From contig CM040445.1 of the NCBI GenBank assembly GCA_022749755.1, positions 11,801,182 through 11,865,181 on the forward strand: DNA of 64,000 nucleotides, written 5' to 3'. Positions within the stretch are counted from its first letter, which is position 1; each line of letters opens with the position of its first letter. The notes below the pieces were generated by a model. The model ran no database searches, had not been told where the DNA came from, and worked only from the letters and a program-made list of their open reading frames with translations. A program made the translations under genes and the position numbers. This stretch comes from Azadirachta indica (lineage: Eukaryota; Streptophyta; Magnoliopsida; Sapindales; Meliaceae). Positions 1 to 11,875 of this stretch are shown here, in pieces.

Positions 1-176
1 GTTTTATTTTGTATTCTCTATCTTTAAAATGTTCATATAACATAAGCCAACTTGAAATGTCTATATGGGAGGTTTCTGACTTACACAAGGAAGATATGAC
101 TTCTTTTTAACTGATAGCTGAAAATTTTTGTTTCATCACTGGAGATGACTATATATGTGAAATATTTTGTCTACAG

Positions 177-3100
177 GTAAGATGGAGTGCTGCGATGGAC
201 AAATCAATGCCAGAGCCACCGACAGCTGTTCTCTTGCATGGTATCCTAGGGAGTAGGAAAAACTGGGGTAGGTATCATAAATTATTTTAAGCCATTGGTT
301 TTCTTGTCTTTTTGGCAAGGGTTTGATACATCTCCCCTTTTCCTTAAATTTACCAGTGTGTCATTTGTCATAAATAGTAACCAAGAATGTTTGTCGTGCA
401 CATAAAATAGATGGCTGGGAATGTTACTGATTAATTTTATTAGTACAGGAACTTTTGCCCGAAGACTGGCACAAGCATTTCCAACATGGCAGGTATTCTT
501 AAATAAACTCATGCTTGCTACTTTATTCGTTTCTATACCTCTAGGTGTTGATCTGTTGTGTTTATGCATGCTACTCATGCTTATAAAGAGTCATATGAAG
601 CATACTGCCCCATGCCTTGTAAGATAGCATTCTCAAATTCCAATGCCATGACGTATCCTCATAGCTGACATATAATATTTCTTTTTACCTGTAATGGTGG
701 TTGGATATCTTGTTCCCATTTCTTGGTTCACATCAAATAAATTATTAAATGAGCTCAAATGGAATTGCATAAATAATTGACACTGAGAGAATGATGAGCA
801 TCTTACTTGTTCCTTGTGGCCTGTTGATCCAGTTTCTCCTAGTTGACCTCCGGTGCCATGGTGATTCAGCTTCAATCAAGAAAAGAGGGCCCCATACTGT
901 TGCCTCAACTGCTCTTGATGTCTTGAAGCTGGTGCGTACTTCTTGAGTGCCAGCAATGTATTTTATGCATGTATTTATGCCCTAACTCATTCTGCATTAT
1001 TGGAAACTGAAATTTAATACCTCTTTAATTCTGCATTAGCTAGAACACCTCTTCTACAATTTGTATTGTTGTGTATGGTTGTTGTATCATGCAAAATGAA
1101 AAACTTGCATTGTGATTGTTATTTGAGTTATTTCTGGCATTTTCAATTGTTTTTAATATATTACCCACCTTTCTGATTGCTTAGGTTGGTCAACTTAGAA
1201 TAACTCCCAGAGTTTTAGTTGGTCATAGCTTCGGAGGAAAAGGTACTTTTTTTTGGCATTTGATTTCCTCCAATAGCAGACAGTGAAATATGATAGTTAA
1301 AAATTAATTATATTTTAGGTGGTTCAAGTGCTTAACGTGCTTCATTATTATCTCTGCAGTTGTATTGAGCATGGTGGAACAAGCTGCCAAACCTCTTGCT
1401 CGTCCTGTCAGAGTAAGTTTTCTCCCTGCTAAAAGTTGTGAAGTTGATTTTAGAATTTGGCATTGAGTTGAACTTAAGATATGCAGATGTTGACTCTGGA
1501 TGTTTAAAATACTTGAAAAATGAAGAAATTATGTCCACTTTCTGGTTTTGCAAACTTTACCATGTTGATAAAATTCTCCAAAATTTTGTGGAATGCAAAT
1601 CATTGCATTTTGCCACATAGTTAGAATAATGAGGGCTGAGTAGTTCAAACAAATATCCAAGTTTATTCTTGTGCCAGGATCCCGTGGCTCAAAAGACTCT
1701 CAAGTCTGTTTTTAGTTTATGGTGGGCCTAGAGATTCAGGCTCTCCAAGATCTTCAGCATCTTATTTATCTTTTAGTCCTTCCTGTTTGATAACTATTTG
1801 TAGTTTCATCTTTTCCTCTAATTTATTTTGGGCAGATTTGGGTTTTGGATGCTACTCCTGGAAAAGTTAGAGCTGGTAGAGATGGAGAGGATCATCCAGC
1901 TGAACTAATCTCTTTCCTTAGTAAATTGCCTAAGGAGGTAAGCTTTTATTTCTTGATGTATTGTGTTCATTTACAAATTATGTATCCTATTGTATAACTG
2001 CCATGATATAGGATATATAATCAGTAAATGTACTGTGTTTTTCTGCATGCGGTCATAAATTAGTCAATAAATCTGTCCATTATTTTGCTATTAACTGAAG
2101 ATATAATGACTCAGATGCGTAGTGTGTGAGGTATAGATTCAAGTGAAAAGATGCCAAACATATTTTTGTTTGTCTGGTTGGGTCTATTGGCAATGTAGAT
2201 GTTTCAAATACTTTTGGTTTTATCAAATGTTGAACCATTGGTTTCCATTTATTTTATGTCTCTTTTCCTTTTCTGAGCCATGGTTGTAAGTATGTTATGA
2301 TCTTCAATTAAGGTAGGTCTCCTCGAAGCGGGAAATTGTGAATGCTCTTATTCAAGAAGGCTTTTCCAGAGACGTAGCGCAGGTATAATTCAACTGCCAA
2401 TACTGATCTTAATTAATATTATGCTCTTAATTTAAATTCTGGAATTCAGTTCTAGTATACATGAATTTGGAGCTATTTCTTCAAAAATGGTGATGTGCCT
2501 AACAGCCCACTATGCAGATTACTTCTCTTTAATTGCTGCCGTGTGTTAACTTAAATACTTGGTCCTTAAACTCTTATTGAAAACTTAGTTTTATTGCCAG
2601 TGTTATTTCTTCCTGTGATTGTCTCATTCTCCCCTCTTGTTATATCTTCCCAGTCCCTTCATCAGTTACTGACAACTTGGTTTTATTGCCAGCGTTTGTC
2701 TAGTATTTCTTCCTGTGATTGTCTCATTCTCCCCTCTTGTTAAATCTTCTTAGTCCTAACCTTCATCAGTTGTTCTATGAAATAGGCACTATCCTGTCTC
2801 CTCAAAAATCCCTCACAACAACTGTTTTAAACCTCATGAGCTAATAAAAATCTATAACTCTGTGGTTCACGAGGCATTATGAAGTTGTTGTGATCATTGA
2901 TACTTGTAGGGATGTCAACTATGTTTTCTTATGAAAAAAATAAATATGAATTTGAAAAGGAAACAAATAACGATTTTCCTGGTTTGTACTGATGTTGAAA
3001 AACTTGCATTTAAACTTTTTATTTGATTACTTTGAGATTAGTTTAGGATTTCAATGATAAAACATTGAGAAGTTGCAATTACAATTTCTGTTTGATAAGT

Positions 3101-4349
3101 TTCCTTTTGGTTTCATCTTTGTTTACTGTGTGATAATGGTACTTGTGATGCACTCCTAATATTTACATCTTGTTCATGTTTTGTGTCCAGTGGGTGGTAA
3201 CTAACCTTAAACCAGTCAGCTCTCCTGCTTTGTCATCATCAAGCTTCTCATGGGTCTTTGACCTTGAGGGAATTGCTGAAATGTACCACTCCTACGAGGA
3301 AACAAATTTATGGTATTTATTTTTACTTTTTTATTATCATAGTGGATAGAAGAGGTACATTAGTTACAAATAATGTCTCAGTAGCTTTCTTCTATACCAA
3401 TTGTCAAGTCATACTATTATACTAAGTCATTTTGTGTCGACTTTAATATTGGGATCAAAATTGGAATGTATCTCTCTCTTCTTTTTTTATTTTATTTATT
3501 TTTTCTAAATTGTTAAATCTTGCATTCAACTAGCCTTTTAATTTGACCAAATAATGCAGGAGATTTGTGGAAAACTTGCCTCGAGGTGTGCATGTTAATT
3601 TTTTGAAAGCAGAGAGAAGCTTGCATAGGTGGGCCCTTGAAGACATCCAGAGAATTCATGCTGCTGAGGAGCTTGCTTCTGACGGGGGTGGCGGAGTTGA
3701 AATGCATGTCCTTGAAGACGCTGGGCATTGGGTATGTTGTTGTCACATGGTCTCTTTTCTTAAGCTCTTATGGAAAGCTTTAGGATTGTGATCTGAGAAC
3801 TACAATAAATTGTAACCAAATGATAACTTCTCAACCTTTTAGCTTTAACTCAAGTTTCTAGACAAAATGATCTGTTTTCTATCTGTTCTTTCAGAAATTA
3901 GAAAACTAGGGAAGGAAATGAATCGCCATTTAGATGCGAAATACTTTTTCAGGACAGTGTATATATCGAAAAAAATCTTAGAGAACTGTAACACCATATA
4001 AAGATTTCACATCTAAGTGGAAATTCTTTTATTTGTCTATAAACTTAGATGTTTTAGGAGTTGATCTGATTGCCTAGTCAACTTTCAGAATTTTTGCTAG
4101 CTGAAGAAGTTTAGACTTCTTGCAGTAACTTCAAAAATTGAATACATTTTCAATGTAGGGAGATGTTGGAAACTGAACAATTTTATCCTGAACAATAATC
4201 ACCAAACATGGTGCCAGTCTAACAAAATGCACTATTTGTTTTAAACTCTGGAAGCTGTTAGTTATGCTTTCTGTATGTTCCCACAGGTACACGCCGATAA
4301 CCCAGACGGGCTGTTCAGGATTCTTTCATCTTCTTTCCAAGGATTCTAG
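177..4349 (+). CDS. ABHD11-like alpha/beta hydrolase, C-terminal part (5' end outside window)
   Basis: A serine hydrolase of the alpha/beta fold, close to animal ABHD11 and its plant relatives; the plant substrate is not known to me. Ten exons are readable: 177-267, 449-492, 833-931, 1185-1242, 1360-1412, 1836-1937, 2317-2382, 3191-3312, 3560-3731 and 4287-4349. Phases agree across all junctions and give about 289 residues. The oxyanion-loop motif LLHGILGSRKNW lies in the first visible exon, the nucleophile elbow VGHSFGGK at the exon 4/5 junction, and the catalytic His in DAGHWVHADNP near the C-terminus. The first visible exon opens with an AG acceptor at 175-176, so the start codon and any transit peptide lie upstream of the window. 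The gene is convergent with the DUF506 gene. The fold is certain; the ABHD11 assignment is from remembered family sequence. Confidence 0.9.
2583..2772. repeat. Imperfect tandem duplication inside an intron
   Basis: Two copies of a roughly 90-100 base unit lie head to tail in the long intron before the eighth visible exon of the hydrolase. Both contain TTTTATTGCCAG, then TTCTTCCTGTGATTGTC and a shared CTCATTCTCCCCTCTTGTTA block, and both end near CTTCATCAGTT. The second copy has an 8-base insertion. It does not alter coding sequence. Confidence 0.85.
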
Positions 4350-5081
4350 TCCTTAAGCTTCCAGAGAGCTGCCTGCCTGCAAAGTAAGGAAGATTGTTTC
4401 TTTATCGTATATTTGTATGGTAAAATAGTGCGTAGATGTTCTCATTTTTTCCCTCTTTTTCTCCTCCCAAATTTTGGTCATTGTAGTTGATTATATTATC
4501 TTGATCAAAGAGAACGATTTTTTTGGTCAAAAAAATTATAATTTCTATTCCTCTTATCGGCTTGTGTAATTCTTTTCTAAGATGTACGTATAAATGATTA
4601 TAATTGTATGCTACTGTTTTAGTTTGTATTGTATAAGACCATGGTGCTACTATTTTATTTAGAAGCTCTCCATTTCCATGGAGTTATTTGACGTATTTGC
4701 ACTAAAATTTTGACAAAAAAAATCTATCTTAAAGTCTATATTTTATAAACATCACCTTTTACATTCATATAACTTCAAAAGCTTTTTTTATTTTGTAATC
4801 GTTACACATACAATTACAAAATTCTTTTTATTTTATTTTTTATTTTATTTTATTTTAAAATCATTATACATACAATTAGCATCCCAAAAAGAAGCTATGC
4901 TGTGGGGTGGCATACCATTGCGTATAATTTTATTATTATGCCACGCCAGAAAAATCCTATAAAAAAATTTCTCTTAATGTCGTACGAACGGCACAAAAAG
5001 TATTCAAAATTTCCCTTTCTGTATCAATCACACGACTCAGAAGATTTTCCGATCAAAACTTGTTCAACTCCGGCCAACAAT
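4350..5081. other. Convergent intergenic region with 3' UTRs
   Basis: It lies between the stop codons of the hydrolase (+) and the DUF506 gene (-). The first few hundred bases are T-rich and probably the 3' UTR of the hydrolase. A TTTTA-repeat tract lies near 4824-4858. I see no open frame resembling a known protein. Confidence 0.6.
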
Positions 5082-7462
5082 TCAGGTGACAACAACAACA
5101 AGAGCCGTAGACAAATGTAAACAAGATTCATGGGATGATTGTGTCGGTGAAACAGTTGCAAAACTAGTCATGGATTCATCAAGAGACTTCTTCTTCTCAA
5201 AGGAATGCGACCATTTCATTTCCATGAAGCTCTTCTTCCTCCATGGTCCCATGTAGATTTTCTTCTCCTTCATCGACTGCTTGGCTGCATTGCACAATAT
5301 ACGGATGATAGTGTGTAAGTATTCCGGTTTCCCGATGTAGTATTCCGGTAACTGGGATACAAGTTTCCGGTACTCATCGCATGCTTTTGCTATCTCAAAC
5401 TGGTCCCTGAATTCCAGTTCAATCAGGAATGGTAGCTGCTTCTTTCGCCCCAGGGCAGTTGTCATTACTTCAACGTATTCGTGTGATCCTGCAATGCAGA
5501 GTAAATGATGAGTACAAAAAAGTATATCAAACTTTTTAAAAACTAGTACTTATTTTTGTGTATGATTAAATGATATACCTCCAGGAATTTCTTTGGTGCG
5601 TTTCCACTTGGATGTGCAGAGATTGGCATTGAATCCCTTTTCACGAAGCTTCTTAACAAGAATTCTTCTCAAACAAAATGTACAAAACCCATCAGGACTT
5701 GTCTTTGGACAGCAACTGCAAAATTCTGTCTCTTTAGCCACCTCCACAATTTTGTTCACTTGTTGCCTCAACTTTTGTCCTGTTAAGCTTTGCCTCTCCA
5801 TAATTTCCTGATAATAATAATAATAATAATAATAATATCACACATACCCCCATTAATTAAAAATATTATTTCCTTTTTTCACAAAAATTTTTATTTACAC
5901 CCAAAAATTAAAAAAAAAAAATCAATAAACGTTTAGATATCATCCCATGAAATGGTCCAACATCTAATATCTAAATGGGAGGCCCAAAATCTATAGTTGA
6001 GTTGTGGTACTATAATCTCACATGTGGCATAACCACAATCAATTATTTTCTTGATCAGGTTTAGGTAGGTTCTAACAAAATCAGAATTTCCTATTATGCC
6101 AACCAATGAGCTTGCCCTAATTGTTCTACACCACAACTTCTGATATTATATGTCGTTGTATATCTTGTAGGGTAGGGTTTTTTGATATAATTATTAACTT
6201 TTAATTTGTTGTTTCATATTTACAATCTTCAAAATCATAATAAAAGTATGAAAATATTCTCTAAATTTTCAGTTGTAAATCATCTTCTTCTTTTGTGGGT
6301 ATTGGGCTATTTAATATTGGAACAAGAAAGTTTTATAATTATAGAAACTTTCGGTCTGAATTTTATAAATCCAAATAGATTTCTTATATATTACATGTGG
6401 TACACCTATCTAAGGAAAACAGAAACTCAAACAAACTACTATCAATTACTGGGTCTTAAGATAACAATTATTATTGTTAAGCCCAAGTGGTTAGAAGTTG
6501 GCACTCTTAACAATTCCTTTCTCGTGCAAATGAGAAAGAAATTTTTTTCCCCCTTACGCGAGACTCTTACTATATTTGCGTGAAAATAGATTTTCATCTT
6601 TTATAAGAGCACGTATCCCTCCTATAAGGATAAACATCACCTAAATTAGATGCAGATGTTCGATGGTGTTAAACTCAATTTAATCAAAATTCTTAATTTT
6701 TAATAAATTTATAATGTAGTATTGGTAAACTGTACATATAATGTGTAATATTTAAAAAAAAAAAAGATAACAATTATTATGGTAATATTTATTGTTTCTG
6801 TCTCTTCCAAAAAAAGTTTCACATTTATAATTCTATAAAAATGTCTGAAATTAATTGAGATAATTTTAGAAGTATATATATATTATAGAAAATTAAATTA
6901 AAATTTGCAGGGATTATGAAAATTTTTAATCGAATTAAATTTTGAAAAAGGAAGTAAAATAGAAATAAAATTGAAATTATGAACTCCTAAATCAAAATAA
7001 TTTCAACATTTCGATTGTATACACAACCATCTCCTCCTTAATCAAAACCCTTTTTTTCAGTAATTTTTAATAAAAAAAATTATATTTGTTGGAAAAAAAA
7101 AATCATTGAATTTGATCAAGCTTTCACTTCTCTTTAATTGCAAAAACCATGAAGAAATATGCAAAGAAATAAATGAAATCATAAATAAAATTAGCTTATT
7201 GAAAGGAAAAGAAAAAAGAAAAAACCTGAAGCAAAGCTTCTTGTGACTCCCAGAACAAAATTCTCTGCGTCGGAGGGCTTCCATGCAATTTCATTTTACT
7301 GCTACGACCATGATCGTCTGATCCATCTTCTTCTGCTTCATCATCATCAAAACGATTCGTTTCATCTAATTCTTCGACGTAAAGCACAGAATACATCTTC
7401 TCTTCTAGACTTTCCATGCAATTATTTTTATTTTTCTCTTCTTCAAGCATTTTCCCCATCAT
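5082..7462 (-). CDS. DUF506 (PDDEXK-like) family protein
   Basis: Plant-specific DUF506 protein; relatives in Arabidopsis (RXR1/RXR3) restrain root-hair growth, but the role of this member is unknown. Three exons on the minus strand: 7226-7462, 5579-5807 and 5082-5488, all in phase, 290 residues. Exon 1 is short and acidic (DDDEAEEDGSDD) and ends in the family signature RILFWESQEALLQ. Exon 2 carries the cysteine cluster CSCC, with further CxxC-type cysteines, and the C-SKW motif. Exon 3 has LEFRDQFEIA, LPEYYIGKPE, AAKQSMKEK and PWRK, typical of the family. I chose the ATG at 7460-7462 because the longer open frame above it has no ATG. An intronic (TAA)n repeat sits directly next to the exon 2 acceptor. 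The N-terminal region is shorter than in most members I recall. Confidence 0.88.
5811..5836. repeat. (TAA)n microsatellite beside a splice acceptor
   Basis: About eight TAA units lie in intron 1 of the DUF506 gene. Read on the minus strand, the repeat supplies the TTA-rich tract just before the ATCAG acceptor at 5808. Confidence 0.9.
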
Positions 7463-9797
7463 CTTCTTCTGAGTTATCTTCTTCCTTTTTTGGGTATATT
7501 TTAAATTTCCTTTTTCTTTCTCAGGAAAGATATGTGAAAATATATCGATCAATCAAAGAAAGAAATGAATTGACAAGGAAGGAGAGAGAGATGAAGGAAA
7601 ACAACATGAAGAAAATATTAATATTTTATTTTTATTAAATTTTTTAAAAGAAAATAAAAATAAAAATAAAAAAGGCTCTTTGTAAGAGAAATTAATATTG
7701 AGCACAATAGTTATGAGAATATTTGCATTTATATAGCCTTGTATTTTCGGGTGATTATTCGGTCTAACTCTAACAACCATAATACCAACCAACCAGTTGC
7801 AAAAACTATTTTAATTATCTGATTATACCATTATTCAATCATATAATATTATGTGTTAATTATCTGTAATCTATAAATAACAAGCTTAAAAATAATGCCG
7901 ACGATTAATTTCACCATAATTTATTATGCTAACCCATAAATATTTTGTATATAATTAATATATTAAAAATATCTTCAAATGTATTTAGTCATACTAAACA
8001 ACTTTTTTTTTTCAGATTGTTGGTTACAATTTTATATATAGTTTTAGGGCTTTTTTTTTTTTATGCTTGTAACTTGCATAATAAACATATAAAAAAATTG
8101 AGAAATGTAAAACAATAATAATGGTCAAAATGTAATGAAATTTGACCCACTTTTTAATCTATAAAATGTTGTAATTTTGTTGAATTTTGATTGCTTGAGT
8201 TTTTTTTCTTTAGTATTCTGGGAAATAAAGTTAATGGAAAAATCCAGAATTCATTGACTGGTGTGCCGAGTCAAATTCCTATTTTCAGTTGGGTGCTGAG
8301 TCACTGTCTAATTATCTATTATGTAATTAACTAATTAATTAATTATTGACTTAGTGTTTTTTTTTTATTATTTGATGATGTATATAATTTCCTCCCTTTT
8401 TTAAATTTATTCGTAATTTTCTTTTTTACTATTCATACACATTCAAGCAGATATAGTAAAATTAAATCAACCTTTTTATAGTTTATCTTTATTTTATGTT
8501 TAGTAAAAGAATAATTATACAATTACAAAATTTATATTCCCTATTTTATAAATATAATGTTACTATTAGCTTAACAAGTATAAAATGAAAATAAAAAACT
8601 GTAAAGATCTTAACTCAATAAATATCCTAGTGGAATCAAAAAGAAGGATTATGGAATATACTTAGCCGAAAATAAATATATGCTTCCTTGAATATTGTTA
8701 CATCCTATGTGTATATATATGTATTTCACTATTAAGTTATACATTAATATTATTGTTGGACCATTTCTTCGTCACTCAAATTGGGTCAACTTTTACCTGT
8801 GCGTTAATATGATAAAATAACTATTTGAATTCATATTAAAGAATAAAGGCCTGAAAGATAAAGAGTAAAAGTTTAAATTTATAAAACTTCAAATAATGTT
8901 TCTTATTAAGGTTAGATCTAATAGAAAGTCTTTTTATAAAAGCCATATTTCATTTGAATTAGAGATATGTCAAAATATTAAATTATCTTTATTTAAAATT
9001 TACTAAATTTAATATTATTTCAAATTAGAATCCCATTTGAACTAATTTTTCAAATAATCTAAAGAATTAATAAGTATTGAAAGAAAAAAAAAGAGAAGGA
9101 AGGAGCTTTTTTTTTCTTATGTATAAATAAATTTACTAGTTAATATCAGATGATAAAATTTGATATTAACAATTATAATTAGAATTCTTATAAGAGTTTT
9201 AATGCACATGTGAGAGATCTAATTCCACACGTATTAAAGAGTATCATATATTGTGAGAGGAGCACTGATAAAAGTAAGGCTTGAATGCATGCCATTTAAA
9301 AAAATAACATGCATGCAGACCATTTAGGTAACGATAAAGGATAAAAATGTTCTGTTTTGTACAAAGATTTTACAATTGTAATTGGAGGTTTTTTTTTTTA
9401 AATTTTAATAATAAAATTCATTTTAGATTAAAAGATTTTTAAGGGTTAGTAATATTTTTTAATATTAGGAAGCTTTGTTGAAAATTAAGTAAGATATAGC
9501 ATTACTTATTGTTTCAACAAAATTCAGGGACCCATCTGTTATTTTTTAAAAATTGCTATTTAATTAATCTTCATTATATTATTTAAAACAAAAAGATTTT
9601 AAAAAAAAAATATATAAAACAATAATTTTTATTAAAAAAAGAGAAATAAATAAAAAATTAAAATTGTGGCTGGCACACAGAGAAGAGCAGTAACCATACA
9701 ACTTTCTTCTTCCTCGTTATCCATTTTCTGTGGAGAGCGAAGATGCTTTACTCTTCACTTTCCTTCTCCTAATTTGACTTCCACCAACTACATTTCC
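7463..9797. other. Intergenic, AT-rich, 5' flanks of two divergent genes
   Basis: This separates the DUF506 start (-) from the PSB33 start (+). It is strongly AT-rich with many homopolymer runs. A purine/pyrimidine-biased stretch near 7440-7600 is the probable DUF506 leader, and a CT-rich leader for PSB33 lies near 9700-9790. No convincing gene or transposon ends seen. Confidence 0.6.
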
Positions 9798-11875
9798 ATG
9801 GCTTCCTCACCTTCACCTTCACCTTCACCTTTCCCTCAAAATTATACTTTTATCCCTTCCCGCTCTTCCCTTTCCCACCTCAGCAAACCGTCTCTTTTCC
9901 GCCACCCTCTTCCCGTCCCAAACCAACGTCGTTCCACCAATGCATTGCCCCTGACTCACCGTTTTGCAGTCCCGAAGATACCCACTTGGAAAAAGTTGAC
10001 GTGTAAGGCGGCGGAGGCGTCAGTGACGGAGGAGTCGTCGGCTTCGGGTGGTGACAGCGGAGGGGAGAACTGGGTGCCAGTGGTGCCGCTTGCGGCGCTA
10101 CCGAAGGGTGAACGAAGAGTTATTATACAGGATGGAGAAACGATATTGCTTTTGTGGTATAAAGATGAAGTTTTTGCTATTGAAAATAGATCCCCTGCTG
10201 AAGGTGCTTACACTGAAGGATTGCTCAATGCAAAGCTAACCAAGGTTTTTTTTTTTTAATTTCTTTTTTTATGAATTTGACTATATGATTATTTTATTTG
10301 TTTTTATTGATTAATATGTTGAAACTATGTATTCTTTGGAATTGAAAATGGTTGGGAGAATTAATGATGCTTGGGGGTGATTGTATATTGTTTGAAGTAG
10401 GTGGTAGCATGCAGTTTAAAACTTGGTGAAATAGAAAAGTCGAGGAATTTTTGGGTGTCAAGAAAAATTAAATTCTGAAATAGTTAGGAAAAGAATGCCA
10501 ATTTGGATGTTGAAATATAGATTTACTTGTTAATCTGAATGGTTTGCTCATGAGAGGGATCGAGGTGTTTTTCTTTGTTTTGTGTGAAATGGATGGTTTG
10601 TATTTTGATTTTGGTGCTTCACTAGTTTAAGGACTTTCCGTATTGGAGGAGAACATTCAATTTTTAGCTAAGCCGAGGTGAATTTGACAGGGTCTCGATT
10701 TGCTTATGACCTAAGACATTGTGTATAGAATATGATGCTAATTATCGGTGCATCCATACATCTGACAGTGGAAGCTGATTATTTGACCATGTAGTTCTTA
10801 GATGACAGGATCAACTAATTGCTGATACGAAATGGAAAGTCAAAATGGATATTATTGGTTCTGTCAATGAGAGTTACTGGTTCTATGAGTTGTAATGTAA
10901 GTTCATTCATCTATTTCATATTACATATAATCAATGTTAGTTTGCTTACCCTTTATGTCCATAACTCTGAGGTTCAATAGTGTTAATGAAAACATGTTGC
11001 TTAAATGCATGTCAGGCATTTCCATAATGAAAATGTTCCAATAGTTTGCGATGCATGCAACCCTCAAACTATGAGTCCTTAATGCAGGGTTTCCATAGCT
11101 TCATCAATTTGCCTTGATCAGAAATGCAAACAAGTTATGTAATGTTAAACTGAATATAGTTGTTGACCAAATATGGTATGGGACCTCCAAATTTACCACT
11201 AGAAGTCTAGATGTAAAGACTTATTTTTCATCCATGTTTTAATTCTTTCTTCTAGTAAATTTCCTGAAATGAGAGAAAGTAATAGCTTGTTGATGTGTCT
11301 GTTTATCTCTTCTACAGGAAGGTTGTATAGTTTGTCCGACAACTGATAGCACATTTGATCTTCGTACCGGAGCCATCAGGGAATGGTATCCTAAAAACCC
11401 TGTGCTGAGAGTCCTCACCCCACCTTTAAGGACTCTGTTCGTTTATCCTGTAAAAGCGGATGAACAAAATATTTATATCAGTATGAGAGGAAGTGCAAGC
11501 TCTGATGCATCTGCGGAGCTCGTCTTTAGTGGGAAAGCTCAACCTGGTGTAACAGCAACAGATGTCAACGTGGAAGAGGTAACTACAAGACTCATTTTCA
11601 CCAAATATTTTCTTCTGTAGATGTCAAATTAAGAAAGAATGATTGTTTGAGCTGGTTGTTTTATTCTTTCGTCTATAATTTTACAGGTGAAAATGGTAGT
11701 TGATGAGGATGCTGGGGGATTTGGTTTCACTGGAACGAATGAACTTATAAATGGAAAGGCAGCTGTAATCGGCTTCCTTTTGTTGTTAGATTTTGAGCTC
11801 TTGACTGGTAAAGGTTTTCTCAAAGGAACTGGTTTCTTGGACTTTATTTATGCGGTGTCGAATGCTTTAAAGTAA
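9798..11875 (+). CDS. PSB33: PSB33/LIL8: plastid Rieske-fold thylakoid protein
   Basis: Chloroplast protein of the PSB33 (light-harvesting-like 8) family, which helps keep photosystem II and its antenna organised. Three exons: 9798-10244, 11318-11578 and 11687-11875, 298 residues. The first 70 or so residues are rich in S, P, R and K with few acids, as in a plastid transit peptide. A Rieske-like domain follows (WVPVVPLAALPKGERRV to about residue 235). The cluster ligands are missing: the first CxH site reads NRSPAEG, and the second reads C155-P-T-T where C-x-x-H is expected. Exon 3 holds the LHC-type helix motif ELINGKAAVIGF and a hydrophobic membrane segment followed by GKGFLKGTG. The ATG at 9798 is the first in frame; the open frame above it lacks ATG. 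Confidence 0.93.

Noticed and set aside
6206..6583. 125-codon open frame on the plus strand
   Set aside because: AT-rich composition, no recognisable domain, no ATG context or neighbours supporting a gene.
7243..7638. 131-codon open frame on the plus strand
   Set aside because: Antisense to DUF506 exon 1, rich in S/F/L as expected for the complement of an acidic coding region.
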